Assembly (NCBI RefSeq): GCF_900215515.1
Contig: NZ_OBEI01000009.1
Span: 1-64,000 of the forward strand
Direction of reading: 5' to 3'
Length of the DNA stretch: 64,000 nucleotides
DNA from: Persephonella hydrogeniphila
Lineage (GTDB): Bacteria; Aquificota; Aquificia; Aquificales; Hydrogenothermaceae
The notes beneath the pieces were generated by a model. It saw nothing but the letters and a program-made list of their open reading frames with translations, had not been told where the DNA came from and ran no database searches. Position 1 is the first letter of the stretch. The number at the start of each line of letters is the position of its first letter. Shown here piece by piece: positions 16,891 to 25,616 of the stretch. The position numbers were made by a program, and so were the translations under genes.

Positions 16891-17837
16891 AAGAAGATAC
16901 AGCACTTGATATAACTCTAAGACCTAAATATCTGAAGGATTATATAGGTCAGGAAAAAGTAAAAGAACAGATATCTCTTTTTATAGAGGCATCAAAAAAA
17001 AAGTCCGAGGTGTTAGATCATGTTCTGATAAATGGACCTCCTGGTCTTGGAAAAACAACGCTTGCTCAGGTAATAGCAAACGAGCTTAAAAAAAATATTG
17101 TATTTACATCAGGACCTCTACTTGAAAAAAAGGGAGATCTTGCAGGTATCCTTTCACAGCTTGAAGAGGGAGATATACTGTTTATTGATGAGATTCACAG
17201 ATTAAATCCTTCTGTAGAAGAAACCCTTTATCCTGCAATAGAAGATTTCAGGATAGATATCATTATAGGTAAAGGGAGTTCCTCAAGAACAGTAAGGATT
17301 GAGCTTCCCCGTTTTACACTTATAGGAGCTACTACAAGAGCAGGAATGCTTACCTCCCCACTTCTGTCCCGATTTGGGATTGTTCTTAATATGGATTTTT
17401 ATGATATAACTTCTTTGAAATCTGTAATTTTAAGATCTGCAAAGATCCTATCTATAGAAATAACAGAAGAAGGAGCTTTTGAAATTGCAAAAAGATCAAG
17501 GGGAACTCCGAGAACAGCCAACAGGCTTTTAAAGAGGGTACATGATTACTCTGTAGTTCACTATTCAGGAAAAATAGATAAAAAGATAGCACAGGAAGCC
17601 CTCGAATTTTTCGAGATAGACGAAAACGGACTGGATCAAAACGACAAAAGATATCTTTTTACACTTGTCAAAAGATTTGGAGGAAAACCTGTAGGTTTAT
17701 CAACACTTTCTTCAGCTTTATCAGAGAGCAAAAGCACAATAGAGGAGCTTATAGAACCTTATCTTCTCAGAGAAGGATATATAGAAAGAACTCCAAAGGG
17801 AAGAATTCCTACAGAAAAAGCTATTAAACTGTTCTAA
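16887..17837 (+). CDS. ruvB: Holliday junction branch-migration ATPase RuvB
   Basis: Hexameric motor that drives branch migration with RuvA. LRPKYLKDYIGQEKVKEQ at the N-terminus, Walker A NGPPGLGKTTLA (about 49-60), Walker B LFIDEIHRL, sensor GATTRAGMLTSPLLSRFG and the C-terminal winged helix (about 250-316) ending LLREGYIERTPKGRIPT. At 316 residues it is slightly shorter than many RuvB proteins. Last gene of the rsmD operon; a separate promoter for nadA follows. ruvA and ruvC are not in this window. Confidence 0.95.
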   Translation: MKEDTALDITLRPKYLKDYIGQEKVKEQISLFIEASKKKSEVLDHVLINGPPGLGKTTLAQVIANELKKNIVFTSGPLLEKKGDLAGILSQLEEGDILFIDEIHRLNPSVEETLYPAIEDFRIDIIIGKGSSSRTVRIELPRFTLIGATTRAGMLTSPLLSRFGIVLNMDFYDITSLKSVILRSAKILSIEITEEGAFEIAKRSRGTPRTANRLLKRVHDYSVVHYSGKIDKKIAQEALEFFEIDENGLDQNDKRYLFTLVKRFGGKPVGLSTLSSALSESKSTIEELIEPYLLREGYIERTPKGRIPTEKAIKLF

Positions 17838-17839
17838 AT

Positions 17840-17868
17840 TTGAAAAAAAATCACAGTTTATATATATT
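17840..17868 (+). promoter_or_regulatory. Promoter of nadA
   Basis: TTGAAA (17840-17845), a 17-base spacer and TATATT (17863-17868) lie in the 74-base gap between ruvB and nadA. The nadA ribosome site AGGAGG follows further downstream at about 17900. Confidence 0.55.
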
Positions 17869-17911
17869 ATAAAGCTAAAATAAAACAACGTTTGATTTTA
17901 GGAGGATAGAA

Positions 17912-18856
17912 TTGACCGCTGTAATTGATGAGAAAAAGCAAGAAGTTATAAATAAGATAAACTATCTTAGAAAAAAGAAAAATGCTGTAATACTTGCCCA
18001 TTACTACCAGAGGGGAGAGATACAGGATATTGCTGATGTTGTAGGGGATTCTTTAGAGCTTGCCAGAAGAGCACAGGAGACAGATGCAGATATAATCGTT
18101 TTTGCAGGTGTGAAATTTATGGCAGAAACGGCAAAAATCCTGAACCCCGACAAGAAGGTACTCCATCCAAATCCAGAAAGTGGTTGTCCTATGGCAGATA
18201 TGGCAACTGTTGAAGGAGTGTTAAAGCTAAAAGAGGAACATCCTGATGCTGTGGTAGTTTCATATATAAACACAAATGCAGATGTAAAAACTGTGTCTGA
18301 TGTTATAGTGACATCACGAAACGCTGTAAATGTAATAAGGAAACTTGAAGCCAAAAAAATTATCTTTGTTCCGGATCAGTTTTTAGGTTCTTATGTTGCA
18401 AGACAGATTCCGGAAAAAGAGTTCATACTGTGGAAAGGTTTCTGTCCTCCCCATTTTAACCTGACACCTGATCAGCTTCTTGCTTTGAAAGAAAAGTATC
18501 CAGATGCAAAGATAGCAGTTCATCCGGAATGCAATACAGAAACTGTAAAGATTGCTGATTTTGTAGGGAGTACATCTCAGATTATAGAGTTTGCAACAAC
18601 ATGTGAGGCAAAAAATGTGATAATCGGAACAGAGGTTGGGTTGAAACACTGGCTTGAAAAAGTCAATCCAGATAAGAACTATATATTCCCAGTTAATGCA
18701 GATTACTGCGGTACTGTACACTGCTGTGATATGAAGAAAAACACTCTGGAAAAAATAGCTGATGTGTTAGAAAATGAGACAAATGAGATAATACTTCCTG
18801 AAGATATAATACAAAAGGCGAAAAGACCCCTCGATGTAATGCTCTCTATTGTATAA
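17912..18856 (+). CDS. nadA: Quinolinate synthase NadA
   Basis: Oxygen-sensitive 4Fe-4S enzyme that condenses iminoaspartate with dihydroxyacetone phosphate in NAD synthesis. 314 residues; AHYYQRGEIQDIADVVGDSL near residue 30, the cluster cysteines in ESGCPMAD, HPECNTE and the C-terminal TVHCCDMKKNTLE region, and VSYINTNADVK all match. The C-terminal site has an extra Cys pair (C and CC) compared with the common single cysteine. Start is TTG with AGGAGG upstream. nadB and nadC are not in the window. Confidence 0.95.
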   Translation: MTAVIDEKKQEVINKINYLRKKKNAVILAHYYQRGEIQDIADVVGDSLELARRAQETDADIIVFAGVKFMAETAKILNPDKKVLHPNPESGCPMADMATVEGVLKLKEEHPDAVVVSYINTNADVKTVSDVIVTSRNAVNVIRKLEAKKIIFVPDQFLGSYVARQIPEKEFILWKGFCPPHFNLTPDQLLALKEKYPDAKIAVHPECNTETVKIADFVGSTSQIIEFATTCEAKNVIIGTEVGLKHWLEKVNPDKNYIFPVNADYCGTVHCCDMKKNTLEKIADVLENETNEIILPEDIIQKAKRPLDVMLSIV

Positions 18857-18896
18857 ATGGAGGAGAGGGGGATTTGAATAGAGGGAGGGGTGCTTT

Positions 18897-19247
18897 TTAA
18901 TACTTCCTTACTGTCGGATCTATGTAATCACTCCACGCAAGAATCCCACCCTCAACATTTTTTACATTGTGGTATCCATGTTCCATCAACCATAAAGTGG
19001 CCTGAAGACTTCTATTTCCGCTTCTACAAATTATATAAATAGGTTTGTCTTTTGGAAGTTTTCCGATTACAGAAGGTAGCCTCATAAGAGGAACAAGAAT
19101 GGCATCTTTTTCTCTTATTCTTGAAAATTCGTACTCTTGAGGTTCTCTAACATCTAAAAGTATAAAATCTTCTCCGTTATCTATTTTTTCTTTAAGTTCC
19201 TGTACAGATATATGTATTTTCTGGTATGTTTCTTTATCTAAAAACAT
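18897..19247 (-). CDS. Rhodanese-domain sulfurtransferase
   Basis: Single-domain rhodanese of 116 residues. ILLDVREPQEYEFSRI (about 29-44) and the active-site loop ICRSGNRS with catalytic Cys (about residue 73) are intact; GGILAW closes the domain. It can move sulfane sulfur from thiosulfate or persulfides, which would suit a sulfur-oxidising chemolithotroph. No signal peptide, so cytoplasmic. It stands alone on the minus strand between nadA and the glcD-like gene. Confidence 0.9.
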   Translation of the reverse strand: MFLDKETYQKIHISVQELKEKIDNGEDFILLDVREPQEYEFSRIREKDAILVPLMRLPSVIGKLPKDKPIYIICRSGNRSLQATLWLMEHGYHNVKNVEGGILAWSDYIDPTVRKY

Positions 19248-19438
19248 CTCTTTCCTCCTGAATTATTCTTATATAATTATATGCATTTATTTTGAAATTT
19301 TTATCTATTATCATTATTGATTATATCTATAGATAATTTGATAAAATAAATATTTCTTCTAAGATGTGAGGTTTATCATTCCCTTATCTGTATAGATTTG
19401 TTATTTTTTGCCTAATTCTGTGTAAAGGAGTAAGGATC

Positions 19439-20845
19439 ATGTTTGAAGCAAAACAAAAAGATATCGTAAAAGTCCCAGATAGAGTAAAAAGAGCTTTAAA
19501 AGAGATTTTAGGGGAAGAAAACTGCCTTGATGATCCAATGGATAGACTTCTTTACTCGTATGATGCAACAAGAATAAAGATGCTACCGGAGCTTGTTGCA
19601 ATTCCCCAGAATCAGGAGCAGGTTCAGAAAATAGTCCAGATATGTTATGAAGAAGGAGTACCTGTGACACCGAGAGGTGCAGGCTCAGGATATACAGGAG
19701 GAGCTCTTCCTGTAAAAGGTGGAGTTGTTGTTTCCTTTGAAAAGATGGACAGGATACTTGAAATAGATGAAGACAATGCTGTGGCAAGGGTTCAGCCGGG
19801 AGTTATCACGTATAGATTACAAAAGGCTGTTGAGAAAGTGGGACTTTTTTATCCACCTGATCCTGCAAGCTACAAATACTGTACTTTAGGTGGAAATGTT
19901 GCAGAAAATGCAGGTGGTCCAAGATGCGTAAAGTATGGTGTTACACGGGAGTATATTATGGAGTTAAACACCGTCATCCATACAGGGGAGATAATACACA
20001 CAGGAAGACCAACACTTAAAGATGTTGCTGGATATGATATAACAAGGCTTTTTATAGGCAGTGAAGGAACTCTGGGGCTTTTTACAGAAATAACAGTTAA
20101 ACTCATACCAAAGCCTCAGGCAGCAAAAACAGCAATGGCAATTTTTTCAGATATAGCAGCTGTAGGAAAAACAGTTAAAGACATATTTAAAGCTGGAATA
20201 CAACCGTCAGCCCTTGAGTTTATGGATAAACTTGCTATAAATGCTGTTGAGGATTTTGGACATTTTGGTCTGCCGAGGGATGCTGAAGTGCTTCTACTTA
20301 TAGAGGTAGATGGACATCCGAAAGCATTAGATGATCAGATAACAGAAGTAGCGAGAATATGTGAGAGAAATGGGGCAAAGGTAAGTATCGCAAAAACAGC
20401 AAAAGAAGCAGAAAAACTGTGGGAGGCAAGGAGAGCTTTATCGCCTGCTGTTTCAAAATTAGGAAGGGTAAAAATAAATGAAGATATTGTATTTCCAAGG
20501 AGTTATCTACCTGAAGCCCTTCCAAAGTTACGGGAGATAGGTAAAAAGTACAATCTGAAAATGGTCAATTTTGGACATATAGGAGATGGAAATGTACATG
20601 CAAACTTTATGATAGATGGAAAAGATCAGGATGAGCTTAAAAGGACAGAAAAGGCTGTTGAGGAAGTCTTTGAGCTGGCACTTTCTTACGGAGGTTCTAT
20701 AACAGGAGAACATGGTGTTGGCATAACAAAAGCTCCATTTATGAAAAAGCAGTTTAGACCCTCTGAACTTGAGATTATGAGGGGAATAAAAAAGGTATTT
20801 GACCCTAAAGGTCTGATAAATCCGGGGAAGATGGATATAGATTGA
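19439..20845 (+). CDS. GlcD-type FAD-linked oxidase (glycolate/D-lactate dehydrogenase family)
   Basis: 468-residue VAO-fold flavoprotein. The FAD-binding region has VTPRGAGSGYTGGALPVKGGVVV (shown in part by RGAGSGYTGG, about 79-88), the CTLGGNVAENAGGPRCVKYG segment and FIGSEGTLGLFTE. The C-terminal oxidase domain ends with HIGDGNVHANFM and GSITGEHGVG, conserved for substrate and metal binding. This subfamily oxidises glycolate, D-lactate or D-2-hydroxyglutarate; no GlcE/GlcF partner is adjacent, so the substrate is open. ATG preceded by AAGGAGTAAGG. Confidence 0.9.
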   Translation: MFEAKQKDIVKVPDRVKRALKEILGEENCLDDPMDRLLYSYDATRIKMLPELVAIPQNQEQVQKIVQICYEEGVPVTPRGAGSGYTGGALPVKGGVVVSFEKMDRILEIDEDNAVARVQPGVITYRLQKAVEKVGLFYPPDPASYKYCTLGGNVAENAGGPRCVKYGVTREYIMELNTVIHTGEIIHTGRPTLKDVAGYDITRLFIGSEGTLGLFTEITVKLIPKPQAAKTAMAIFSDIAAVGKTVKDIFKAGIQPSALEFMDKLAINAVEDFGHFGLPRDAEVLLLIEVDGHPKALDDQITEVARICERNGAKVSIAKTAKEAEKLWEARRALSPAVSKLGRVKINEDIVFPRSYLPEALPKLREIGKKYNLKMVNFGHIGDGNVHANFMIDGKDQDELKRTEKAVEEVFELALSYGGSITGEHGVGITKAPFMKKQFRPSELEIMRGIKKVFDPKGLINPGKMDID

Positions 20846-20894
20846 TATATATGGTATATTATTTATTTCGTTAATTAAATTGTGGAGGAAAAAG

Positions 20895-21089
20895 ATGGCT
20901 GTCTGTCAGATATGCGGGAAAAAAACAGCACACGGAAACAGAGTTGCCCACTCTGCAACAACAACAAAGAGAGTATGGAGGCCTAACCTTCAGAGAGTAA
21001 GGGCTGTTATGCCTGATGGTTCAGTAAAAAGAATATACGTATGTGCAAAATGCCTCAAAGCCGGTAAAGTCAAAAAAGCGGTCAGATAG
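20895..21089 (+). CDS. rpmB: 50S ribosomal protein L28
   Basis: 64 residues from the ATG at 20895, chosen because GGAGG precedes it by six bases (an upstream ATG-less extension has no support). MAVCQICGKKT and the second pair VCAKCLKAGK give a four-cysteine zinc-binding form (C+), and HSATTTKRVWRPNLQRVRA is the conserved core. A 9-bp hairpin begins at the end of the reading frame and includes the stop codon. Confidence 0.96.
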   Translation: MAVCQICGKKTAHGNRVAHSATTTKRVWRPNLQRVRAVMPDGSVKRIYVCAKCLKAGKVKKAVR

Positions 21090-21107
21090 GGAAATCCTTA
21101 TCTGACC
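21080..21107. terminator. Hairpin across the rpmB stop codon
   Basis: Inverted repeat GGTCAGATA (21080-21088) and TATCTGACC (21099-21107) with a 10-base loop. No thymidine run follows on the plus strand, but A6 precedes it, so the uridine run would appear on the minus strand. It may terminate poorly or stabilise the rpmB message end; the role is uncertain. Confidence 0.45.
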
Positions 21108-21165
21108 TCTCCCTTGAAAACCTCCTCCTTTTCTGTCATCTTTATTTAAAAAAACAGGTATTACG

Positions 21166-23109
21166 ATGGAAGTTCTCTCAAAAGAAGATATATTTCCTAC
21201 ACTAAAAAAGCTTTTCTCCTCAGCTAAGAAATCTTTGAAAATCTCATCACCGTGGATAAAAACAGAGGTTTTTGAAAAACTCCTCGACAACAAAAAAATT
21301 AACCTTGAGCTAATTATAAGAAATTCAGAAATTGAAGATTTTCTTATCACAGATACAGATATCTTTGAGATTGTAAAAGAGATAGGAGGCAGGATATATC
21401 TTAATCCTGATATACATTCAAAATTTGTTATCGTAGATGAAGAGATTGCCGTTGTAGGTTCTGCAAATATAACAAAATCTGGTATTTATTTAGATGGAAA
21501 TATAGAAACAGCTGTTCTTATCGATGACAAAAAAGAGGTAAAAAAGCTTTTATCCCAGTTTGAAAGTATAAAAAGCTCATCTATTGATATTTTTCAGGAA
21601 ATCGCTGGAATTGTTCTGAATTCTGTAAGTGCCATATCATCTGAAGTTTTACTTTTTCAGGAAATTCCCCAGCAGACATATGTAAAAATACCTATTTCAC
21701 AAAAAGCTTTTCTCCTTGGAAGAATAGCTATAGTCAAAGATATAAATGACTCTGTATTCTCGACATTTTACAACTTTGCAGGGAAATCAATATTTACCGA
21801 ACCAAAAAAATTAGAGATGGTAATTACTGAAAAAGATCCTGTTCTTAGAAAGGTTCTTTTACTTGCTTATCTCAATGAGAAAAACGCAAGTATAAAAGTA
21901 GGACAGCTTGAACTGCTTGCTGAGTTTAACCCTGAAAAGATAAAAGAAAAAGAAAGTATTCTCAAAACTCCTATGACTCCTCCACAGGCAGGTAGCCTCG
22001 TTTACACTCTCAAAAATGAAAAAGAGATTGAGGATATAATGCAGATAAATCATGCAGGCTACCAGATGAGCAGACCTGTTAGATTTGGAAAACTCTTCAA
22101 CTCAAATCTGAATGCTTTTATAGATCTGGAGAAGATTTACACTATGCATATGGCTGTTTTGGGGACTACAGGCTCAGGAAAAACAACTTTTGTTAGAAGA
22201 CTGCTTGAAAACCTAAACTTTAACGATATAAAAGTGTATATATTTGATCTTTACGGAGAGTATGGCAAATCTGTTAAAGATAAGTATGAACTTTCTTTTC
22301 CAAATACTCTGTTTCCAATCAGTTTTGAGAACATAAAAGAGCTTTTCAGACAGTACGGAGTATTATTTCAGGAAAAATCTACAGAGGAAAAAAGGGTAGG
22401 TGCGTTTCTGAGGAAAAATCTCAAACCTGATTTACATATTATAGGTTTCAGAGAAAAATCCCTTGAAGATCTTGTTATAGAAGCTGCAGAGCTTGCAGAT
22501 ATAAAAGGAGAGCTTAGAAATGAGCTGTTTCTTTTTATGGATATGTTAAGAAGGGATTTTGAAGAGGAGTTTCTTAAAGTTCATCCCCAGATTGTTAAAG
22601 AGATGGAAGATAGCCTTATTACCGATAAAAATGCAGTGATATATAACTTTCAGGAAGTAGAAGATCCTGTTACCAGAGTAAATATAGCCGGAATTTTAAT
22701 GAAAGAGATATTCCGTTTGTCTAAAACAGACAGAAAAAAAAGTGTGATAATCCTTGAAGAAGCCCAAAACTTTGCCCCTGAAAAGGGATTTGGTGAGATA
22801 CAGTCAGGTTCTTCAAATCTATCCTATCTGATGGCAAGAAAAATCGCAACGGAGGGAAGGAAGTTTAATTTAGGTTTGATAGCCATAACCCAAAGACCTG
22901 CAAATATCAGTAAGTATGTTCTCTCACAGCTTAATACTCAGGCTGTGTTCAAACTTATAAACAGAAACGACCTTGATGCCGTCTCTGTGTTTTTTGAATA
23001 CTCAAAGGAAGATATATTCAGTGTACTGCCTTTCTTAAAACCGGGAACAGGTTTTATCACAGGATTAGGGGTACCTTTCGGTATACTGACAGAAATAAAA
23101 CTTGGATAA
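21166..23109 (+). CDS. herA: PLD nuclease-like domain fused to HerA-type translocase ATPase
   Basis: 647 residues. Residues 1-130 form a phospholipase D-like domain with a complete HKD motif: H84-S-K86, D91 and GSAN (98-101) in HSKFVIVDEEIAVVGSAN. From about 150 a beta-rich linker of HAS-barrel type leads to a HerA/FtsK-like ATPase: Walker A GTTGSGKTT (about 333-341), Walker B VIILEEAQNFAP (about 527) and TQRP (about 575). HerA hexamers thread DNA and work with NurA nuclease; a NurA gene lies 2.5 kb downstream in the same direction. Ordinary HerA lacks a PLD domain, so this may be a self-sufficient translocating nuclease, or the PLD may act as a DNA-binding module. No membrane segment. Confidence 0.85.
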   Translation: MEVLSKEDIFPTLKKLFSSAKKSLKISSPWIKTEVFEKLLDNKKINLELIIRNSEIEDFLITDTDIFEIVKEIGGRIYLNPDIHSKFVIVDEEIAVVGSANITKSGIYLDGNIETAVLIDDKKEVKKLLSQFESIKSSSIDIFQEIAGIVLNSVSAISSEVLLFQEIPQQTYVKIPISQKAFLLGRIAIVKDINDSVFSTFYNFAGKSIFTEPKKLEMVITEKDPVLRKVLLLAYLNEKNASIKVGQLELLAEFNPEKIKEKESILKTPMTPPQAGSLVYTLKNEKEIEDIMQINHAGYQMSRPVRFGKLFNSNLNAFIDLEKIYTMHMAVLGTTGSGKTTFVRRLLENLNFNDIKVYIFDLYGEYGKSVKDKYELSFPNTLFPISFENIKELFRQYGVLFQEKSTEEKRVGAFLRKNLKPDLHIIGFREKSLEDLVIEAAELADIKGELRNELFLFMDMLRRDFEEEFLKVHPQIVKEMEDSLITDKNAVIYNFQEVEDPVTRVNIAGILMKEIFRLSKTDRKKSVIILEEAQNFAPEKGFGEIQSGSSNLSYLMARKIATEGRKFNLGLIAITQRPANISKYVLSQLNTQAVFKLINRNDLDAVSVFFEYSKEDIFSVLPFLKPGTGFITGLGVPFGILTEIKLG

Positions 23110-23170
23110 TCTGGAAAAAGAAGATTTCTGTTATAAATTATCGGCAAAAACATAAGAAGGGGTGTCTGTA

Positions 23171-24202
23171 ATGAAGTTCGTTGATAAAGCTAAAGTGTAC
23201 GTAAAAGCTGGAGATGGAGGTAATGGTTGTGTTGCTTTCAGAAGGGAGAAGTTTGTTCCTATGGGGGGTCCTTCAGGTGGGAATGGAGGAAAAGGTGGAG
23301 ATGTAATATTTGAGGCAGATAGTAGCGTTAAAACCCTTCTTGATTTTAAACATAAAAGGCATTTTAAGGCTGAAAAAGGACAGTCAGGTTCAGGTAGCAA
23401 TAAACACGGAAAAAGCGGGAAAGATCTGATAATAAAAGTACCTGTTGGAACAGTAATAAAGGACAGCCAGTCAGGTGAGATAATTGCAGATCTTGTGTCT
23501 CCCGGACAGAGGGTGATAGTTGCAAAAGGTGGAAAAGGAGGAAGAGGAAATGCTGCCTTTAAAACATCTACAAAACAGGCTCCAGACTATGCAGAAGAAG
23601 GAGAATCTGGTGAAGAAAGATGGGTTGAGCTTGAGCTGAAACTTATAGCTGATATAGGGATTATAGGTTTTCCTAATGCAGGAAAATCCACACTTATATC
23701 TGTTTTAACAAAGGCAAAACCAAAAGTGGCAGATTATCCGTTTACAACACTTGCCCCAGTTCTTGGAGTAATGGAGATAGATTATGGAAAGTCTGTTGTT
23801 CTGGCTGACATACCCGGATTGATTGAAGGAGCATCTAAAGGGCACGGTCTCGGTCATGAGTTTTTGAGGCATATAGAGAGAACAAAAGCTCTTTTACATA
23901 TGATAGATATATCTGATTTCAGAGAAAGGGATCCTTTAGAAGCTTTCGAGATAATAAACAGAGAGATGAGAGAGTACTCTCCGGAGCTTGTAGAAAAACC
24001 ACAGATAGTCGTAGGAAACAAAGTGGATATGCTTTCTGATAAAAATGAGCTTGAAAGATTAAAAAATGAGTTTTCCAGTAAGGGTTACCGCTTTATCCCT
24101 GTGTCGCTAATAACAGGAGAAGGAGTTGACAGGTTAAAAAGAGAAATAGTAAATTTGTACAATCAGATAGAAGAGGGGGAAAGGACTATTGAAAAAACTT
24201 AA
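23171..24202 (+). CDS. obg: Obg GTPase
   Basis: Essential ribosome-associated GTPase of 343 residues. The glycine-rich Obg fold (AGDGGNGCVAFRREKFVPMG, residues about 13-32) precedes a G domain with GFPNAGKSTLIS (G1), TTLAPVLG (G2), DIPGLIEGA (G3), GNKVDM (G4) and VSLITGEG (G5). I start at the ATG at 23171, eight bases after AAGAAGGGG, rather than the GTG three codons earlier. It overlaps the next gene by 14 bases. Confidence 0.95.
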   Translation: MKFVDKAKVYVKAGDGGNGCVAFRREKFVPMGGPSGGNGGKGGDVIFEADSSVKTLLDFKHKRHFKAEKGQSGSGSNKHGKSGKDLIIKVPVGTVIKDSQSGEIIADLVSPGQRVIVAKGGKGGRGNAAFKTSTKQAPDYAEEGESGEERWVELELKLIADIGIIGFPNAGKSTLISVLTKAKPKVADYPFTTLAPVLGVMEIDYGKSVVLADIPGLIEGASKGHGLGHEFLRHIERTKALLHMIDISDFRERDPLEAFEIINREMREYSPELVEKPQIVVGNKVDMLSDKNELERLKNEFSSKGYRFIPVSLITGEGVDRLKREIVNLYNQIEEGERTIEKT

Positions 24203-25157
24203 TCTTGCTGTAATATCCACTTTACTGATTATTTTTATTTCTGCAGGGGCTTATCTGACAGCAAAGTACTTTGGAGAAAAAAGGTTCAAAGAAACAGCTG
24301 AGTTGTACCTCCAGCAGGCAGGTTTAAAAGATAAAGTTATCGTCTCAGATTACGAGTACAACCCTATAACAGGGGTAGGTGTCCTGAAAGATGTCAAACT
24401 TATAGATTACTCCAGTAAAGAACTTATATTCAAGAAAATAGATAGAATTGAGCTTAGGAAGTATGAGGTAGATAAAAAAACAGAAATTCCTCTCAAGGTG
24501 GATATAGCTGCCTACGGGCTTGTTGCAGAGTTAAAGGAGAATGGAGACAAACTTAGAGGGGAGATCTTTTCTGTTTACTCGTACGATCCGGAAAAAAAAC
24601 AGCTTAAGATTGAAAATTTAGAGGTAAGATTTCCTCAGTTTTTTGAGGTTAAAACATCTTTTTCCTTCGGGAATTTGGATAAAGAGCTACTACAAAAGCT
24701 TATAGAATTAGGAAAGGAAAGGCCGTCAAATCCCCATACAGGAGATTTGATGCTCCTTTACAGCAGGCTATTACAGGTAAAGCCGGAGTTTTTCCATTTT
24801 GAATTTGCAGATAGAGGAATTGTTCAAAAATATATTACAGAAGAAGCTAAAAAATCAGGTAAAAAGCCTGAAGATTTAAAAAAGAAAATAATCACTGACC
24901 TTGAAAGGTCGAAAGCAAAAGCCTCAACAGAGTTTGAAAAAAAGCTGATAGATGGACTTATACAGACAGTTAAGAATGGAAATGTGAGGTTTATATTCCA
25001 GATAAAGTCTAAGAAAGATGTAACACTGCAGGATGTTATAGCGATGGTTATGAGAGCTGGAATGATAGGGCAGACGGAAGAAGAGAGAGCAAAGCTGTTT
25101 ATAGAATCATTCACCGAGTACTTTGATACAGATTTCAGATACCAGAAGGAAATTTAA
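24189..25157 (+). CDS. Unknown membrane-anchored extracytoplasmic protein
   Basis: 322 residues with one N-terminal hydrophobic helix (about 6-26) and a long hydrophilic body rich in charged residues and beta-type segments, ending in helices (about 220-320). No catalytic motif that I recognise. The body has a DUF945-like or AsmA-like feel (YDYNPITGVGVLKDVKLIDY-type repeats), but I would not claim membership. TTG start overlaps the end of obg with AAGGA upstream, so it belongs to the herA-to-nurA transcript. Likely sits in the periplasm facing the envelope. Confidence 0.7.
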   Translation: MKKLNLAVISTLLIIFISAGAYLTAKYFGEKRFKETAELYLQQAGLKDKVIVSDYEYNPITGVGVLKDVKLIDYSSKELIFKKIDRIELRKYEVDKKTEIPLKVDIAAYGLVAELKENGDKLRGEIFSVYSYDPEKKQLKIENLEVRFPQFFEVKTSFSFGNLDKELLQKLIELGKERPSNPHTGDLMLLYSRLLQVKPEFFHFEFADRGIVQKYITEEAKKSGKKPEDLKKKIITDLERSKAKASTEFEKKLIDGLIQTVKNGNVRFIFQIKSKKDVTLQDVIAMVMRAGMIGQTEEERAKLFIESFTEYFDTDFRYQKEI

Positions 25158-25158
25158 T

Positions 25159-25605
25159 ATGCTTGTAAACAGATTTCCCAAGATGGCTGCCTTACAGAAG
25201 TACAGAGCGCTGAGGCTCGGTTATCCTGAAGACTTAGCTGAAGCTATCGGGATAGCAGAAGCTTTAAAGTACGCTATTTTTAAAAGACTTGCCCATTCAG
25301 AAAGGAGATACAGGGAAGAGGAAGAAAAAAGAAAGAAAAAGGAAATACAGTCTTTAGACTGGGAGAGATTTAAGATTTTTAAGCTTGCCTCTTATAACGG
25401 TTGGCCTTATGTTGCAGGAAAAGTAGAGACGCCTGAAGAGTACAGGAAAAATGTATTCTGGAGATTTGGAGAAGAAGGAGGGAAAAAGATAGAAGAATGG
25501 GCAGAAAAGATTATACAGAAAGTTCCTGAAGATTATCTAAAAAATGAGCAGAAATTTTTCAGAGAAGTATGGGTTCCTAACAGAGATGAACCTATTGAGG
25601 TTTAA
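25159..25605 (+). CDS. Unknown cytoplasmic helical protein
   Basis: 148 residues from the ATG at 25159, one base after the previous stop. N-terminal helix region (LQKYRALRLGYPEDLAEAIG), a strongly charged helix RRYREEEEKRKKKE around 52-65, then an aromatic-rich C-terminal half containing NGWPYVAGKV and YRKNVFWRFG. No family recognised. It sits between the membrane protein and nurA with only 11 bases to nurA, so it is probably co-expressed with it; a DNA-metabolism role would be guilt by association only. Confidence 0.7.
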   Translation: MLVNRFPKMAALQKYRALRLGYPEDLAEAIGIAEALKYAIFKRLAHSERRYREEEEKRKKKEIQSLDWERFKIFKLASYNGWPYVAGKVETPEEYRKNVFWRFGEEGGKKIEEWAEKIIQKVPEDYLKNEQKFFREVWVPNRDEPIEV

Positions 25606-25616
25606 AAAGGGTAGAG

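Noticed and set aside
19260-19400. Second Fur-like or palindromic stretch (TATCTATAGATA) before the glcD-like gene
   Set aside because: Short, AT-only symmetry with no supporting context.
20895-21110. tRNA or small RNA gene near rpmB
   Set aside because: Only one hairpin, no cloverleaf or conserved loops. No tRNA-like T-loop was seen anywhere in the window.
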